From the NCBI GenBank assembly GCA_030430075.1, contig JAUIGN010000027.1:39435-103434 (forward strand): DNA of 64,000 nucleotides, read 5' to 3'. The notes beneath the pieces are model-generated. The model had not been told where the DNA came from. It searched no databases and was given only the letters and a program-made list of their open reading frames with translations. This DNA is from a bacterium (lineage in GTDB: Bacteria > Planctomycetota > Planctomycetia > Pirellulales > Pirellulaceae). The position numbers were made by a program, and so were the translations under genes. Of this stretch, positions 18,069 through 30,236 are shown in pieces; positions within the stretch are counted from its first letter, which is position 1; every line of letters begins with the position of its first letter.

Positions 18069-19217
18069 CTACGCTTGATACACGACTTCACCGGCATTGA
18101 TCGTGGTCAGAATGCGCAGCGGCCCGACATCGTCGGCAGGCGGCTGGAACAGGATCAGGTCCGCGACGGCGCCGACCTCGAGCGCACCGCTCGGTACGCC
18201 GATCAGCTCCGCCGGGCGGCGGCTCGCCAGGTCGATGGCGGTCGCCAGCGGGACATCCGCGAAGCGGGGCAGGTTGGCGATCCCATACGTCATCGGCAGT
18301 CCGGCCCCCGCCATGTATTGGCGTTGTCCGGCCACGACGATGCGACCGTTTTCCAGAATTTCGATGTCGCCGATGCTGGTGTTGGCATATTCACCGGGCG
18401 GCATGCCGGCCATCCCGACGAGGTCGCTGACGAGGACGCAACGGTCAATGGTCTTGCCGCGCACGAAGCACTTGACGACCGCCGGCGGCAAGTGGTGCCC
18501 GTCGACAATCAGGCTGGCGACCAGGCGGTCTTCGGCCAGTTGATCCCAGATGTAGTTCGGGTGCCGCCGCAACTGACCGTGGGCCCCGTTGCCCAGGTGG
18601 GTGCTCATGCGGGCACCCGCGTCGACGGCGGCCTTGATCTGCTCCGAGTTGGCCGCGGTATGACCGATGGCCACCAACACGCCGCTGGCAGCCGCTTTCT
18701 CGATAAACGCCGGCCCGTTGTCGTATTCAGGGGAGAGGGTGATGATCTTGATCCGCCCTTCGGCCGCTTCCTGCAGGCGTTGAAACTCGTCCCAATCCGG
18801 CGGCCGGCAATGTTCCAGCGGATGTGCACCGCGGGGGCCGTCTTCGGGAGACATGTAGGGGCCCTCGAGATGAAAGCCCGGCACGCGGCGGGCAACTTCG
18901 GGAGACCGGCAGGCGGCCGCCAGCGTCTGCATGACATGGTGGAGCATCTCGAACGAGTGCGTCGTGGCAGTCGGCAGGTACGAGGTAACGCCGTCGGCGT
19001 CCATCGCCAGACCAATGTCGCAAACACGCTGCTCGTCTAACGCCGGATCGTTGAATTCCTGGCCGCCGTAGCCGTTGATTTGCAAATCGACCAGGCCTGG
19101 GCCGATCCAGGGACTGCCGTCGTCGACCGTGGTTGGTTCGATCTGCCTGATGTGTCCATCCGCAATGCTGATTTGAACAGCCTCCCCGGTATCATACCGG
19201 CGTCCCTGAATTTGCAT
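18069..19217 (-). CDS. nagA: N-acetylglucosamine-6-phosphate deacetylase-like amidohydrolase
   Basis: 382 aa, the NagA length. GPGLVDLQINGYGGQEF, the metal-binding HLEGPYM, IGHTAANSEQI, STHLGNGAHG, IVDGHHLP and catalytic LVSDLVGMAG are all in family order. It deacetylates GlcNAc-6-P in the amino-sugar catabolic route. The motif THLFNAM of many NagA proteins is THLGNGAH here. A GH88 glycosidase gene lies upstream on the same strand (91-nt gap), and the pair may belong to a carbohydrate-use unit. Confidence 0.85.
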   Translation of the reverse strand: MQIQGRRYDTGEAVQISIADGHIRQIEPTTVDDGSPWIGPGLVDLQINGYGGQEFNDPALDEQRVCDIGLAMDADGVTSYLPTATTHSFEMLHHVMQTLAAACRSPEVARRVPGFHLEGPYMSPEDGPRGAHPLEHCRPPDWDEFQRLQEAAEGRIKIITLSPEYDNGPAFIEKAAASGVLVAIGHTAANSEQIKAAVDAGARMSTHLGNGAHGQLRRHPNYIWDQLAEDRLVASLIVDGHHLPPAVVKCFVRGKTIDRCVLVSDLVGMAGMPPGEYANTSIGDIEILENGRIVVAGQRQYMAGAGLPMTYGIANLPRFADVPLATAIDLASRRPAELIGVPSGALEVGAVADLILFQPPADDVGPLRILTTINAGEVVYQA

Positions 19218-19308
19218 GCTCGTACTCTCGTTGGTCGGTCGTCCAGACGGGCAATTCTCGCGCAGCGAAAGGCGACGCGATGTTTTTACGGAATTGGTCT
19301 CACGGCGT

Positions 19309-20430
19309 TCAGCGCGCTGCGTTCACGACTTTGCTCAACGCCTCCACAAAGAAGTATTCACCCCACATCACCGATTCATCGACTCCCAGTTCTTTCTTGG
19401 TGTGGTACACGCCATGCTTGAGGATCCCCTCCCATCCCGGCGTCTCGCTGGCCAGGTATTCGGGCGCGACCAGGGCGTCCAGCATTGCCAAGGCGGTCTC
19501 TCGGTAATGCGCGGCAAGCTCCGGCGGTGCGACTTGTTGGGCCAGGTCGAGCAGGCCGCTGGCGGCGATTGCGCCGGCCGACGAGTCCTTTTGCGCGCCC
19601 CAGGGGGCGGGCTGAGAAATGTCTGCGTCAAAGTCCCAGTAGGGGACGCGATCCGCCGGCAGGTTCGCCGCCCAGAAGTCGGCATTCCGGCAGGCAACAT
19701 CCAGAAACTCCTGTTCACCGGTCAGCGCATAGACCTTGCTGTAGCCGTAGAGGGACCAGGCGAGCCCCCGCGCCCAGCGGCTGTCTCCGGCCAAGCCTTG
19801 GTGCGTGGTCTGTTCCAGGAATTCGCCGGTTTCCAGGTTGAATCGTCCTTCATGGGCCGTGGATCCATCCGGCCGGACAAGGTAATCGCGAGTGGTGCGG
19901 CAATGGGCGGTCGCGAGCGTCCTTAAGGCGTCATCGTTCGTCTCCCGGGCGGCGTAAAAGATAATCGGGACATTCATCATGATGTCGATGAAGAGCGACT
20001 CGGGGGCGACGAAGCTCCGCAAGTACCGGCCCTTCTCCTGAAACCGCATGGCGAGCGTGCGTCCCGCCTGGATGAGGACCCCGTGCAGGTGTTCGTCCCC
20101 GGTCAGCTCGAACCAAGGTTTGTAAGTGCTCAGGAAGATGAATCCCAGGTCATGCACGTCCCGGTCATGCTGTCGGTGCTCGAGTAACTTCGAATAGTGT
20201 TCGGCCCGGGCGCGCCACTGCGGGTCCTGCGTACGCAGGTGAAACTGCCACATCATGCCGGCCAGGAACCCGCCCGTCCAATCCGTCCATAGTTCACCTT
20301 CGTGGTGCCAGCGACCGCCAACCGTGTAGATTGGAAAGAAATCGGGGTGCTTCTCGATCAGCGCGGCGACCTGGGTTTCGGCAAATTCCAGGGCATGGGT
20401 GTAGGTCGTTTGTCGATCGGCGGCGGTCAT
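19309..20430 (-). CDS. GH88/GH105-like unsaturated glucuronyl hydrolase
   Basis: 373 aa from ATG 20430; the in-frame extension to 20589 lacks similarity. The alpha/alpha barrel family GH88 is supported by WTDWTGGFLAGMMWQ, the catalytic region VHDLGFIF (Asp), the second region RETNDDALRTLATAHCRTT, and GEYFFVEALSKV at the end. Known role: cleaving unsaturated uronic-acid residues from oligosaccharides left by polysaccharide lyases. No signal peptide is seen, so it is likely cytosolic. Confidence 0.85.
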   Translation of the reverse strand: MTAADRQTTYTHALEFAETQVAALIEKHPDFFPIYTVGGRWHHEGELWTDWTGGFLAGMMWQFHLRTQDPQWRARAEHYSKLLEHRQHDRDVHDLGFIFLSTYKPWFELTGDEHLHGVLIQAGRTLAMRFQEKGRYLRSFVAPESLFIDIMMNVPIIFYAARETNDDALRTLATAHCRTTRDYLVRPDGSTAHEGRFNLETGEFLEQTTHQGLAGDSRWARGLAWSLYGYSKVYALTGEQEFLDVACRNADFWAANLPADRVPYWDFDADISQPAPWGAQKDSSAGAIAASGLLDLAQQVAPPELAAHYRETALAMLDALVAPEYLASETPGWEGILKHGVYHTKKELGVDESVMWGEYFFVEALSKVVNAAR

Positions 20431-20882
20431 CGGAGTCTCCAGGTGACAATGAGCGGGTAAGCGAGCCAATCCTAACGCGGAAGAGTCGTCGCCGGCTAGG
20501 GTCGTCGCCGGATAGGGGGAGCGTGCCAAAATCTGGTTCGCTCCCGCTGGTCGCGCCCCAGAGCTGCGCGCCCCGTGCGCGCAGGTCACAAGGTAAGACT
20601 CTAACGCGCCAAGGCGGCAGCGAGCTAGGGAGCGTGCCGGCAGCGTCGGGCCCAGATTTCCGGCAGGCTGTAGCGTCCCGCTGCGATCGACGTCGAACGG
20701 CGAAGAAATGAGTTCCCGCGCAAGTCATGACTTCGCGGCTCGCGCCTGGCCCGAATTACGTGATGCGGCGTCCATGTGCCAGGTGGTGCATCGCGCATCA
20801 CGCATCGCGGCGGGCGTGAAGTCGGCTGGTTGACGATCGTGGGCCTCCGTGCTATCCCGGTGATGTGAATTACGTGCCCACC
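20431..20882. other. Intergenic region between divergent GH88 and trmL genes
   Basis: No credible gene. Two short similar strings, GGGGGAGCGTGCC (about 20515) and AGGGAGCGTGCCGG (about 20627), and a near-duplicated CTAGGGTCGTCGCCGG occur here. Their meaning is unclear. It should contain both divergent promoters, but I could not identify them. Confidence 0.45.
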
Positions 20883-21371
20883 ATGCATATTGTCCTTTAC
20901 GAGCCTGAAATTCCCCAAAACACGGGGAATATCGGGCGAACCTGCCTGGCGCTCGGTGCCAAGCTGTGGCTTGTTCGACCGCTCGGATTTCGGCTGGACG
21001 AACACCATCGGCGGCGAGCGGGGCTTGACTATTGGGAACAACTCGTCTGGCAGGATGTGCCCAACTGGGAAACGATCTCCAAGTCGCTGGAGCGGCAACG
21101 CACGTGGCTGTTTTCCAAAACGGCGACCATCAACTACACGGATGTCGCGTACCGACCGGGAGACACGCTCGTTTTCGGCAGTGAATCCAAGGGCTTGCCG
21201 CGATCGCTGCTGGAGGAGGGGGCGGATCGTGTGGTCGGGATCCCGATGCGGGATGCGGTTCGCAGCCTGAACCTGTCGAGCGCAGTGGCTGTAGCAGGTT
21301 ACGAAGCCTGGCGGCAATGGCGCGAGCGGGACCACGAAGCCGAAGTCGCCCGGCCGCCGGACACAACGTAA
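20883..21371 (+). CDS. trmL: tRNA (cytidine/uridine-2'-O-)-methyltransferase
   Basis: 162 aa from ATG 20883, starting MHIVLYEPEIPQNTGNIGRT as in TrmL/SpoU proteins; an upstream in-frame GTG (20865) is possible. GSESKGLPRSLLEEG, IPMRDAVRSLNLSSAVAVAGYE are the SPOUT-fold SAM-binding knot motifs. It methylates the wobble position (34) of tRNA-Leu in characterised relatives. Cytosolic. Confidence 0.93.
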   Translation: MHIVLYEPEIPQNTGNIGRTCLALGAKLWLVRPLGFRLDEHHRRRAGLDYWEQLVWQDVPNWETISKSLERQRTWLFSKTATINYTDVAYRPGDTLVFGSESKGLPRSLLEEGADRVVGIPMRDAVRSLNLSSAVAVAGYEAWRQWRERDHEAEVARPPDTT

Positions 21372-21476
21372 CAGACCGCCGGTTCCCGCAGATGGCCAGT
21401 GAACGCCCGGTCCACGAACGGGACGCCAATTCGCAATCCATTTCGCTAACCACTTATCCCATAACGGAGACGATTC

Positions 21477-22529
21477 GTGCCTACTTTCGATGCGGCTCAA
21501 CTGCAATCGTTCGCGACCGACCTGCTTGCCACCTGTGCCACCGAGGAAGAGTCCCAGCGCGTGGCAAGCGGGCTGGTGAACGCCAACCTGCGGGGGTACG
21601 AATCCCACGGTGTGATGCGACTGCCGTATTACATCAAAGCGGTAGCGGACGGCGAAGTGGTCTCGGGGGCGGAATTGGCCATCTTGCGGGAATCGCCGAC
21701 CCATCTGGTGACCGACGCCAATTGGGGATTCGGCCAAGTGCAGGCCGGCCGCATGCTGGATCGCTTGATCGAAAAGACGCGGGCCAACGGGATGGCGATC
21801 GGAACGATGATTCACGCCGGGCATATCGGGCGGCTGGGTGAGTATTGCGAGGCGGCCGCGGCAGAGAACATGGTCTCCATCATCATGGTCAACTCGCATG
21901 GGGCGGCGGTCCGCGTCGCTCCGCCCGGCGGTACGGCGCCACGGCTGAGCACCAACCCTTTGGCAATCGGCGTGCCGCAGGAAGGTCGGCCCCTGATGTT
22001 GGATTTCAGCACCAGTGCGACCGCCGAAGGAAAAGTGCGCGTGAAGAAGATTGCCGGCGAGCCGTGCCCGCCCGGCTGGCTCCTCGACAATCGGGGCCAG
22101 CCGACCACCGATCCGGAAACACTCTACGGCAACCCGCCCGGATCCATTCTGCCGATGGGAGGTGGCCAAGCCTATAAGGGATTTGGCCTCAGCCTGATGA
22201 TCGAAATCTTGACCGGTGCCCTCTCGGGAGGGCGGACATCGCGCGAGCCGCTCTACCCCAAGAAAGGAAACTGCGTCTTCATGCTGCTGGTCGATCCCGA
22301 GTTCTTCGGCGGGGCCGACCATTTCGCCGACGAAGTCAGGCAACTGACGGACTACGTTTGCAGCAGCCCGCGTGTTGATGGCTGTGACGAAATCATCCTG
22401 CCCGGCGACCCGGAACGAAAGATGTTAGATCAACGGCAAGCAAACGGGATCTTCCTGGACGACGAGAATTGGGCCGCGCTGGCCCGTCTCGCCGACCAGG
22501 TGAACGTTGCCGTCCCGCAGGCCAGCTGA
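21477..22529 (+). CDS. Malate/L-lactate dehydrogenase family (Ldh_2) NAD(P)-oxidoreductase
   Basis: 350 aa from GTG 21477 with GGAG about 8 nt upstream. NANLRGYESHGVMRLPYYI carries the catalytic-His region of the Ldh_2 family. IMVNSHGAAVRVAPPGG, LSTNPLAIGVPQ, LDFSTSATAEGKVR and GFGLSLMIEILTGALSGG follow in order. Substrates in the family are 2-hydroxy acids such as malate, sulfolactate or ureidoglycolate, so the real substrate cannot be fixed. Cytosolic. Confidence 0.88.
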   Translation: MPTFDAAQLQSFATDLLATCATEEESQRVASGLVNANLRGYESHGVMRLPYYIKAVADGEVVSGAELAILRESPTHLVTDANWGFGQVQAGRMLDRLIEKTRANGMAIGTMIHAGHIGRLGEYCEAAAAENMVSIIMVNSHGAAVRVAPPGGTAPRLSTNPLAIGVPQEGRPLMLDFSTSATAEGKVRVKKIAGEPCPPGWLLDNRGQPTTDPETLYGNPPGSILPMGGGQAYKGFGLSLMIEILTGALSGGRTSREPLYPKKGNCVFMLLVDPEFFGGADHFADEVRQLTDYVCSSPRVDGCDEIILPGDPERKMLDQRQANGIFLDDENWAALARLADQVNVAVPQAS

Positions 22530-22954
22530 CGGTGCGGCGCCGAAGGCGGGTGGGAGCCAAGGAGGGGGATCAAGCGATTCGCTGAGGACAGGCGGCGCTG
22601 GTGACGTTTTAGCACGACGGCGCGCAAATCCGCACACCGCGGCTGCGGCGAGCTTGGCCGCACATCTGAGGGGTCGTTTTCGGGGGAGCCACTGCCGCTT
22701 TGGGGCCCGTTCCGCGCGGTTTCTCGGCGACTTGCCACTCACCTGCGGTAGACAAACGGTCCGAACCCGCCATCGGCCCGCCGTTTGCGGCGATGCAGGG
22801 TAAACTCTGGTTGGGGTACGCGCCGACAGACGATGCGGCCTCAACCAGGCGTTCCCTGACCCTGCCTGTCGGGGTCGCTCCGAGCAATCGCCGGTGCCTC
22901 CACGCCGGGGTGGTCCCTTCTCCCCTCGAACTCCTACCCCCCCCAAGAAAACTC
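22530..22954. other. Intergenic region before the haem protein
   Basis: No credible gene. In-frame upstream extension of the following CDS starts at 22700 but lacks family character and carries no SD. Nothing repeated or structured was noticed. Confidence 0.5.
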
Positions 22955-24256
22955 ATGTCGACACGAACTCTCTTCACCTGCCTGCTGTTATTTGCTCCGC
23001 TGCCCCAGGTGGCCTCGGCCCAGTTGCTGGAGTTCGAGCGGCCCCCAATCGACTACAACAATCGCGATGCGGACAATCCCGTGGCGCGGCTGCAAACGCG
23101 ACTCGATGCGGGTGACGTGACGCTCGAATTCAAGGATGGCACCGGGTACTTGGAATCGGTGTTGGCGGCACTGGAGATTCCGCAGGAGTCGCAGTTGCTG
23201 GTGTTCTCGAAGACCAGTCTGCAATTGCACAAGATCACGGCGAGCCGTCCGCGGGCCGTGTACTTCAACGATGACACCTACATTGGCTTCGTTCAGTTCG
23301 GTGACGTCTTGGAGATCTCGACGGCGGACCCCGAGTTGGGTGGCGTGTTTTACACGCTGAAACAGGAACCGCAGGAGACGCCGCAATTCGTACGTGATCG
23401 GGGGCAGTGCTTGACATGCCACGCGTCCAGCAAGACGAAGGGAGTGCCGGGGCACCTGGTGCGGTCCGTCTTTGCGGCCCGCAGCGGGCAGCCTGCCTAT
23501 GGGTCGGGAACGTACCTGACCGACCACCGATCCGACTTCGCACGGCGCTTCGGCGGCTGGTACATCACGGGGACGCATGGCGATTTGCGGCACATGGGGA
23601 ACGAGACGATCTCCAGCACGAACTACCGCGAGATGCTGGACCGTGAGCGGGGTGCCAATGTGGTCGACCTGTCGGATCGATTTGACACAACACCCTATCT
23701 CAAGCCGACCAGTGACCTGGTGGCCAAGTTGGTGCTCGACCACCAGACCCAGATGCACAACTACATCGCCCTGGCCGGGATGGAGACGCGGAGCGCACTG
23801 CACTACAACCGGGTCATGGCCGCGGCGCTTGAACGCCCCGCCGATGAACTCACCGATTCCGCTCGGCGGAGGATCGAATCGGTCGCCGAGAAGCTGGTCG
23901 AGTATATGCTGTTTGTCGACGAGTTTCCGTTGTCCGGTCCGGTGAAAGGCGTGAATCGGTTTGCCGAGGACTTTGCGGCGCGCGAGCCGCGCGATGGGCA
24001 GGGACGCTCATTGTTTCAGCTCGATCTGGAGAAACGGCTGCTCCGGTATCCCTGCAGTTGGTTGGTCTACACGGAGTCTTTCGAAAAGCTGCCGGTAGAG
24101 GTCTATCGGCGGGTGGCCATCCGCCTGCGCGATGTGCTGACGGACCCTGAAGAACCGGCCGGGTTCAAACATCTCAGCCGTTCGGATCGGACCGCGATCT
24201 TCGAAATCCTGCGTGATACCAAGCCTCGCCTGGCGGCCCTTTGGCAACCTGAGTAA
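22955..24256 (+). CDS. Exported single-haem protein
   Basis: 433 aa from ATG 22955; the longer in-frame start at 22700 is rejected because the signal peptide MSTRTLFTCLLLFAPLPQVASAQ begins here. One CxxCH haem-binding motif (CLTCHAS, about residues 150-156) is present. The remainder (HGDLRHMGNETISSTNYREM, PTSDLVAKLVLDHQTQMHNY) is a conserved planctomycetal pattern I cannot assign to a known enzyme. Predicted periplasmic c-type cytochrome-like protein. A 15-nt tandem duplication surrounds its stop codon. Confidence 0.75.
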   Translation: MSTRTLFTCLLLFAPLPQVASAQLLEFERPPIDYNNRDADNPVARLQTRLDAGDVTLEFKDGTGYLESVLAALEIPQESQLLVFSKTSLQLHKITASRPRAVYFNDDTYIGFVQFGDVLEISTADPELGGVFYTLKQEPQETPQFVRDRGQCLTCHASSKTKGVPGHLVRSVFAARSGQPAYGSGTYLTDHRSDFARRFGGWYITGTHGDLRHMGNETISSTNYREMLDRERGANVVDLSDRFDTTPYLKPTSDLVAKLVLDHQTQMHNYIALAGMETRSALHYNRVMAAALERPADELTDSARRRIESVAEKLVEYMLFVDEFPLSGPVKGVNRFAEDFAAREPRDGQGRSLFQLDLEKRLLRYPCSWLVYTESFEKLPVEVYRRVAIRLRDVLTDPEEPAGFKHLSRSDRTAIFEILRDTKPRLAALWQPE

Positions 24257-24272
24257 CGGCAACCTGAGTAAG
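24243..24272. repeat. 15-bp tandem duplication over a stop codon
   Basis: GGCAACCTGAGTAAC (24243-24257) is followed by GGCAACCTGAGTAAG (24258-24272). The first copy contains the TAA stop of the upstream gene. Slippage could have created it. Confidence 0.7.
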
Positions 24273-24565
24273 TCGTGCGGCGCGAGGCGTCGTCTGGCCT
24301 GGAGCGTCGCGGCAATCGCTCAATACGTCGTTCGATCGTGGTGGATGCTTGCCAGGTGCCGGTCCCATGGTGCATCATGGGTGCCTGTCAGCGCCGTCTT
24401 GTATTTCGCTTCGGGTCGACTCACAGACAACTTCGGCATGTGGCTCCAACGCGAACGTCTGCCAACCGAGGCAGGTTGGCCGCGCCGCTTGCCGACGGCA
24501 GCGGCTGCTGGGAGGTTGGTTGTGAGTTGCGGCGCGGTGCTTCGAATCGCTCGGGAGATGATGCC
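24257..24565. other. Intergenic region before the CehA-like gene
   Basis: No credible gene. The in-frame extension to 24275 is not supported by a signal peptide or SD. Nothing else notable apart from the duplication at its left edge. Confidence 0.5.
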
Positions 24566-26998
<2,433 letters not shown>

Positions 26999-27073
26999 GC
27001 GTCGCATGTCGCTCGGCGGCAGTCCGTGCGTGGCGGCAACAACGTCCGGGACATCTTCGAGAGAACCATCTGC

Positions 27074-27730
27074 ATGGCCGTTGATCCCGCCCTCAAGCGA
27101 CAGGCGACCAAGACCCTACGCGTCCTGCGGCGCGATTATCCGGACGCCGAGTGTGCACTGAAATACGATTCTCCCTTTCAGTTGCTGGTCGCAACGGTCC
27201 TTTCCGCGCAATGCACGGACAAGCGTGTCAACATCGTGACCGGCGAACTGTTCAAGAAATGGCCGACGGCACCCGACCTGGCCGCAGTTCCCTTGAAGCG
27301 GATCGAGAAGGCGATTCAGAGTACCGGCTTCTTCCGCAACAAGGCCAAGAACATCAAGGCCCTCAGCCGGCAGTTGAGGGACGAATTTGACGGCGAGGTC
27401 CCACAGGACTTGGACACCCTGGTGAATCTGCCGGGCGTCGGTCGGAAGACGGCCAATGTCGTGCTGGGGACCGCCCATGGGATCCCCAGCGGCGTGGTTG
27501 TCGACACACACGTCGGGCGGATCAGCCGCCGCCTGGGCCTGACCCAGGCCAAGGACGCGGTTAAGTGCGAGCAAGATTTGATGCGGCTGCTTCCGCGGAA
27601 GGAGTGGATCGATTATTCTCATCGGATGATTCACCACGGGCGCCAGGTTTGCAAAGCACGCAAGCCGGACTGCGAATCGTGCGGGATGAATAAGTTCTGT
27701 CCCAGAATCGGCGTTTCGGCCACGTTGTGA
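27074..27730 (+). CDS. nth: Endonuclease III (DNA glycosylase/AP lyase)
   Basis: 218 aa from ATG 27074. The helix-hairpin-helix LPGVGRKTANVVLG contains the catalytic Lys (GVGRKT), and VVDTHVGRISRRLG carries the catalytic Asp. Four Cys ligands of the [4Fe-4S] cluster are seen in CKARKPDCESCGMNKFC. It removes oxidised pyrimidines in base excision repair. Normal length and motifs. Confidence 0.96.
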   Translation: MAVDPALKRQATKTLRVLRRDYPDAECALKYDSPFQLLVATVLSAQCTDKRVNIVTGELFKKWPTAPDLAAVPLKRIEKAIQSTGFFRNKAKNIKALSRQLRDEFDGEVPQDLDTLVNLPGVGRKTANVVLGTAHGIPSGVVVDTHVGRISRRLGLTQAKDAVKCEQDLMRLLPRKEWIDYSHRMIHHGRQVCKARKPDCESCGMNKFCPRIGVSATL

Positions 27731-27870
27731 CGGGCCACGGATGACGCGAACCTGACGGATTGGTGCGGCGCGTGCCGGCTTCTTCTGTTGTGTCCGCGTA
27801 CTCCGTGGCGACCCCCCTCGGCCTGGAGGCGATGCGCGTCTCCACGAAACCCGATTTCGGACTTCGGCAT

Positions 27871-28461
27871 ATGATCCTCTCCGGCGACGAGATTCAGCAA
27901 CGTATCGGCACGGACATCGTGATTGATCCGTTCGATGCAACCCGACTCAACCCCAACAGCTACAACCTGTCTCTACACAACGAACTGATGGTGTACGAGG
28001 AGGTCGTGTTGGACATGCGCCAGGCCAATCGGGTGCGGCGGATGACCATTCCCGAAGATGGGCTGGTGTTGAGCCCGAATCAGCTTTACCTGGGCCGGAC
28101 CGCTGAATTCACGGAGACCCACCGGCTGGTGCCGATGATCGAGGGCCGTTCGTCAATCGGGCGGCTCGGGCTGTTCGTCCACGTTACCGCCGGCTTCGGC
28201 GATGTCGGTTTTCGAGGTTGCTGGACACTGGAGATGTTCGCGGTGCAGCCGGTCCGCATTTTTCCGGGAATTTCAATCTGCCAGATCTTCTTCCATGAGA
28301 TCACCGGCGACATTCGCGAGTACTGCAGCGAGAAGTATCAAAACGCCAAGGACATTCAGCCCAGTAGGTTGTACACCGAGCTGAATCCCGAGGGTTTGAT
28401 CGACGATCCGCAGTTGAAGTTTGACTTCGGCCGCGCCCGGAAACGCAAGCAGATGCCGTAG
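27871..28461 (+). CDS. dcd: dCTP deaminase
   Basis: 196 aa from ATG 27871 (MILSGDEIQQRIG), the start used by the family; earlier in-frame ATGs lack support. The dUTPase-like fold shows EGRSSIGRLGLFVH (nucleotide-binding/catalytic) and LNPNSYNLSLHNEL. It forms dUTP from dCTP, feeding dTMP synthesis. Basic C-terminal tail (RKRKQMP). Confidence 0.94.
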   Translation: MILSGDEIQQRIGTDIVIDPFDATRLNPNSYNLSLHNELMVYEEVVLDMRQANRVRRMTIPEDGLVLSPNQLYLGRTAEFTETHRLVPMIEGRSSIGRLGLFVHVTAGFGDVGFRGCWTLEMFAVQPVRIFPGISICQIFFHEITGDIREYCSEKYQNAKDIQPSRLYTELNPEGLIDDPQLKFDFGRARKRKQMP

Positions 28462-28678
28462 CCGATCGTGCCGCCGCTCGCTTGTTTCCCTTACCAGCGA
28501 TTCTGCCGACAAGCTCGCCAGCCGGCGATTGCGGCTGCCGGACTCGGCGATGAACGGAACCGCCGACGAACGCCCAACGGCTGGTGACGATTCCGGGTGA
28601 CTGCCGCGAGGTTGTTACCGCAAGGTTGGTACGGCTCGGCTCGCACTCGCGCAGCGGCAGCCGATCGCCGCGGCGACG

Positions 28679-29728
28679 CTACTTGATCGGCATCGCGAAA
28701 TCACCCTTCATGTTGCGAAACACGCAGTGAATGTGATTCGCCGGGTTGCCGGCCGGATCGGGTTGCGTATTGACGAACTCGATCAAAAACGACGTGCCCT
28801 GAATGCGGTAATAGTGGCCGATGCCGGGCTTCTTGGCACCAGCCCATGCGAAGCGGACATCGGCAGGACCACCCCCCTCGACGACGGCGTTCAGGCACGC
28901 TTCGGCGACATCCGCCGGCAACTTGTCGACGTACGAGTGAAACAGCTCACGCATCAGTTTTTGTTGGGATTCGTCCAGATCGCCGTAACGGACGCCGACG
29001 GCCTTCTCGTTCGGCGGTTGGGCTTCACCGGCCGCGCGGATTTCAGCCGGGGCTTTTTCGGCAATGATCGCCGACTCCGCCTGTTCGGCGGAGAGCGAAT
29101 TGACGATCTTGAAGGCCAACTCCTCCTCTTGCGCGAGAACCCGCGTTCCCTTCTTGGCGCCGCCCTCGACTTCGTTCATCACAATGGCCGGGTTGGCGGC
29201 AAAGAAAGAGGGAGTAGAAGAGACGACCTGTCCGTCGGCGACCACGAAGTTCAACGAGAGGTGATGCCCTTCAATGCTCAGTCCCCACCGATCGTCCGCG
29301 CCGGGTTTGCCGAAAACCGTGAAGTAATACCGTTGGGGATCCCGAGCAAATCGGCGTGTCCCCTTGGCTTCCTCCAACTCGTGCAGGATATGCTCGAGCT
29401 GCATGATCTGGGTTGCCTTTTCGTACCCGATCTGGCTGAGCGTACTGCGGAGGAGCGCATGGGCCGCTTTCTTCTGGTCCTCGGTCATCTCCTTGATCTG
29501 CAGGCCCTTCCGTTCCGCTTTGGGGATGAAGTGCCAGCCGAGCCGTTCTGGGGCCGCGAACTCTTCAAAGAACGCCTTCTTCTTCTGGTCGGCTGTCAAT
29601 GTCTCCAGAAACGTCACCGCTGCGTCGCTCATATTCGTCGCAGTGGTCTTGGTCTTGAGAACGGCCCAACCGCTGCCAAAGGTCAAGGCGATGAGGGCGG
29701 CGCCCGCGAGTAGCATTCGAGATTTCAT
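28679..29728 (-). CDS. DUF3500-type exported protein
   Basis: 349 aa from ATG 29728 (an earlier ATG at 29743 is in frame). The N-terminus MKSRMLLAGAALIALTFGSG is a signal peptide or anchor. RYYFTVFGKPGADDRWGLSIEGHHLSLNF, a run of Tyr/Trp/His typical of DUF3500, and a C-terminal RIQGTSFLIEFVNTQ region support the family. Its biochemical role is unknown. Probably secreted or anchored on the outer face. Confidence 0.78.
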   Translation of the reverse strand: MKSRMLLAGAALIALTFGSGWAVLKTKTTATNMSDAAVTFLETLTADQKKKAFFEEFAAPERLGWHFIPKAERKGLQIKEMTEDQKKAAHALLRSTLSQIGYEKATQIMQLEHILHELEEAKGTRRFARDPQRYYFTVFGKPGADDRWGLSIEGHHLSLNFVVADGQVVSSTPSFFAANPAIVMNEVEGGAKKGTRVLAQEEELAFKIVNSLSAEQAESAIIAEKAPAEIRAAGEAQPPNEKAVGVRYGDLDESQQKLMRELFHSYVDKLPADVAEACLNAVVEGGGPADVRFAWAGAKKPGIGHYYRIQGTSFLIEFVNTQPDPAGNPANHIHCVFRNMKGDFAMPIK

Positions 29729-30236
29729 GGATTCAAACTCCAAGTGTCAGGCGTGCCGGCAGATGCCGGGGCGGCGACGGAAGCGAAAGGAAAGGATTGC
29801 TCGTTGAACGCGTGTCGGCCTTCTCAGCGTGAACGCCGACGATTGTGTTTGACGGCGATGATTTTTCAGTTGACGATCGCTCATCGGGTGAGGCTCGGGG
29901 CCTCATCATACTTGGTTCCGTCGGGCGTTGCCAGTAATCGTGTGGTTGTGCCAATGACCCGGCGCCTTGCCGGCCTTGGTCACCAATACCAAGGCTATCG
30001 CGGATTGTTCATCAGCCGTTGGGCGTTAGCGCCGGTTCCGTGGATGGCAGCGTAAACCAGCGCTAACGCGTTCCCGCCGGCATGCGCGGCGCATTGGATA
30101 CGTTCACGACAACCAGTTGCGAGACAGTACCTTGCACTGGATTGTCGCTGGTTCATGAATGATCCGGGCGATCGCACGATCTCAGGCCGCATCGGTTAAG
30201 CACAGCACGGCGTAGGGGGGATGCCTGGCTTGTTCC
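29729..30236. other. Intergenic region holding a dispersed repeat
   Basis: No credible gene in 508 nt. It contains the 39-bp dispersed element at 30011-30049 and its inverted-repeat hairpin (30023-30069). The left part should hold the promoter of the DUF3500 gene, not identified. Confidence 0.55.
30011..30069 (+). repeat. Dispersed repeat family B, copy 1, with 10-bp hairpin
   Basis: ATCAGCCGTTGGGCGTTAGC begins a 39-bp segment also seen at 48771-48809 with few differences. In this copy GCGTTAGCGC (30023-30032) is perfectly complementary to GCGCTAACGC (30060-30069), giving a stem with a 27-nt loop. Confidence 0.7.

Noticed and set aside
20625..22343. 572-codon minus frame
   Set aside because: Antisense to trmL and the Ldh_2 dehydrogenase, both well supported.
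22700..22954. N-terminal extension of the haem protein
   Set aside because: The signal peptide starts at 22955 and the extension has no family character.
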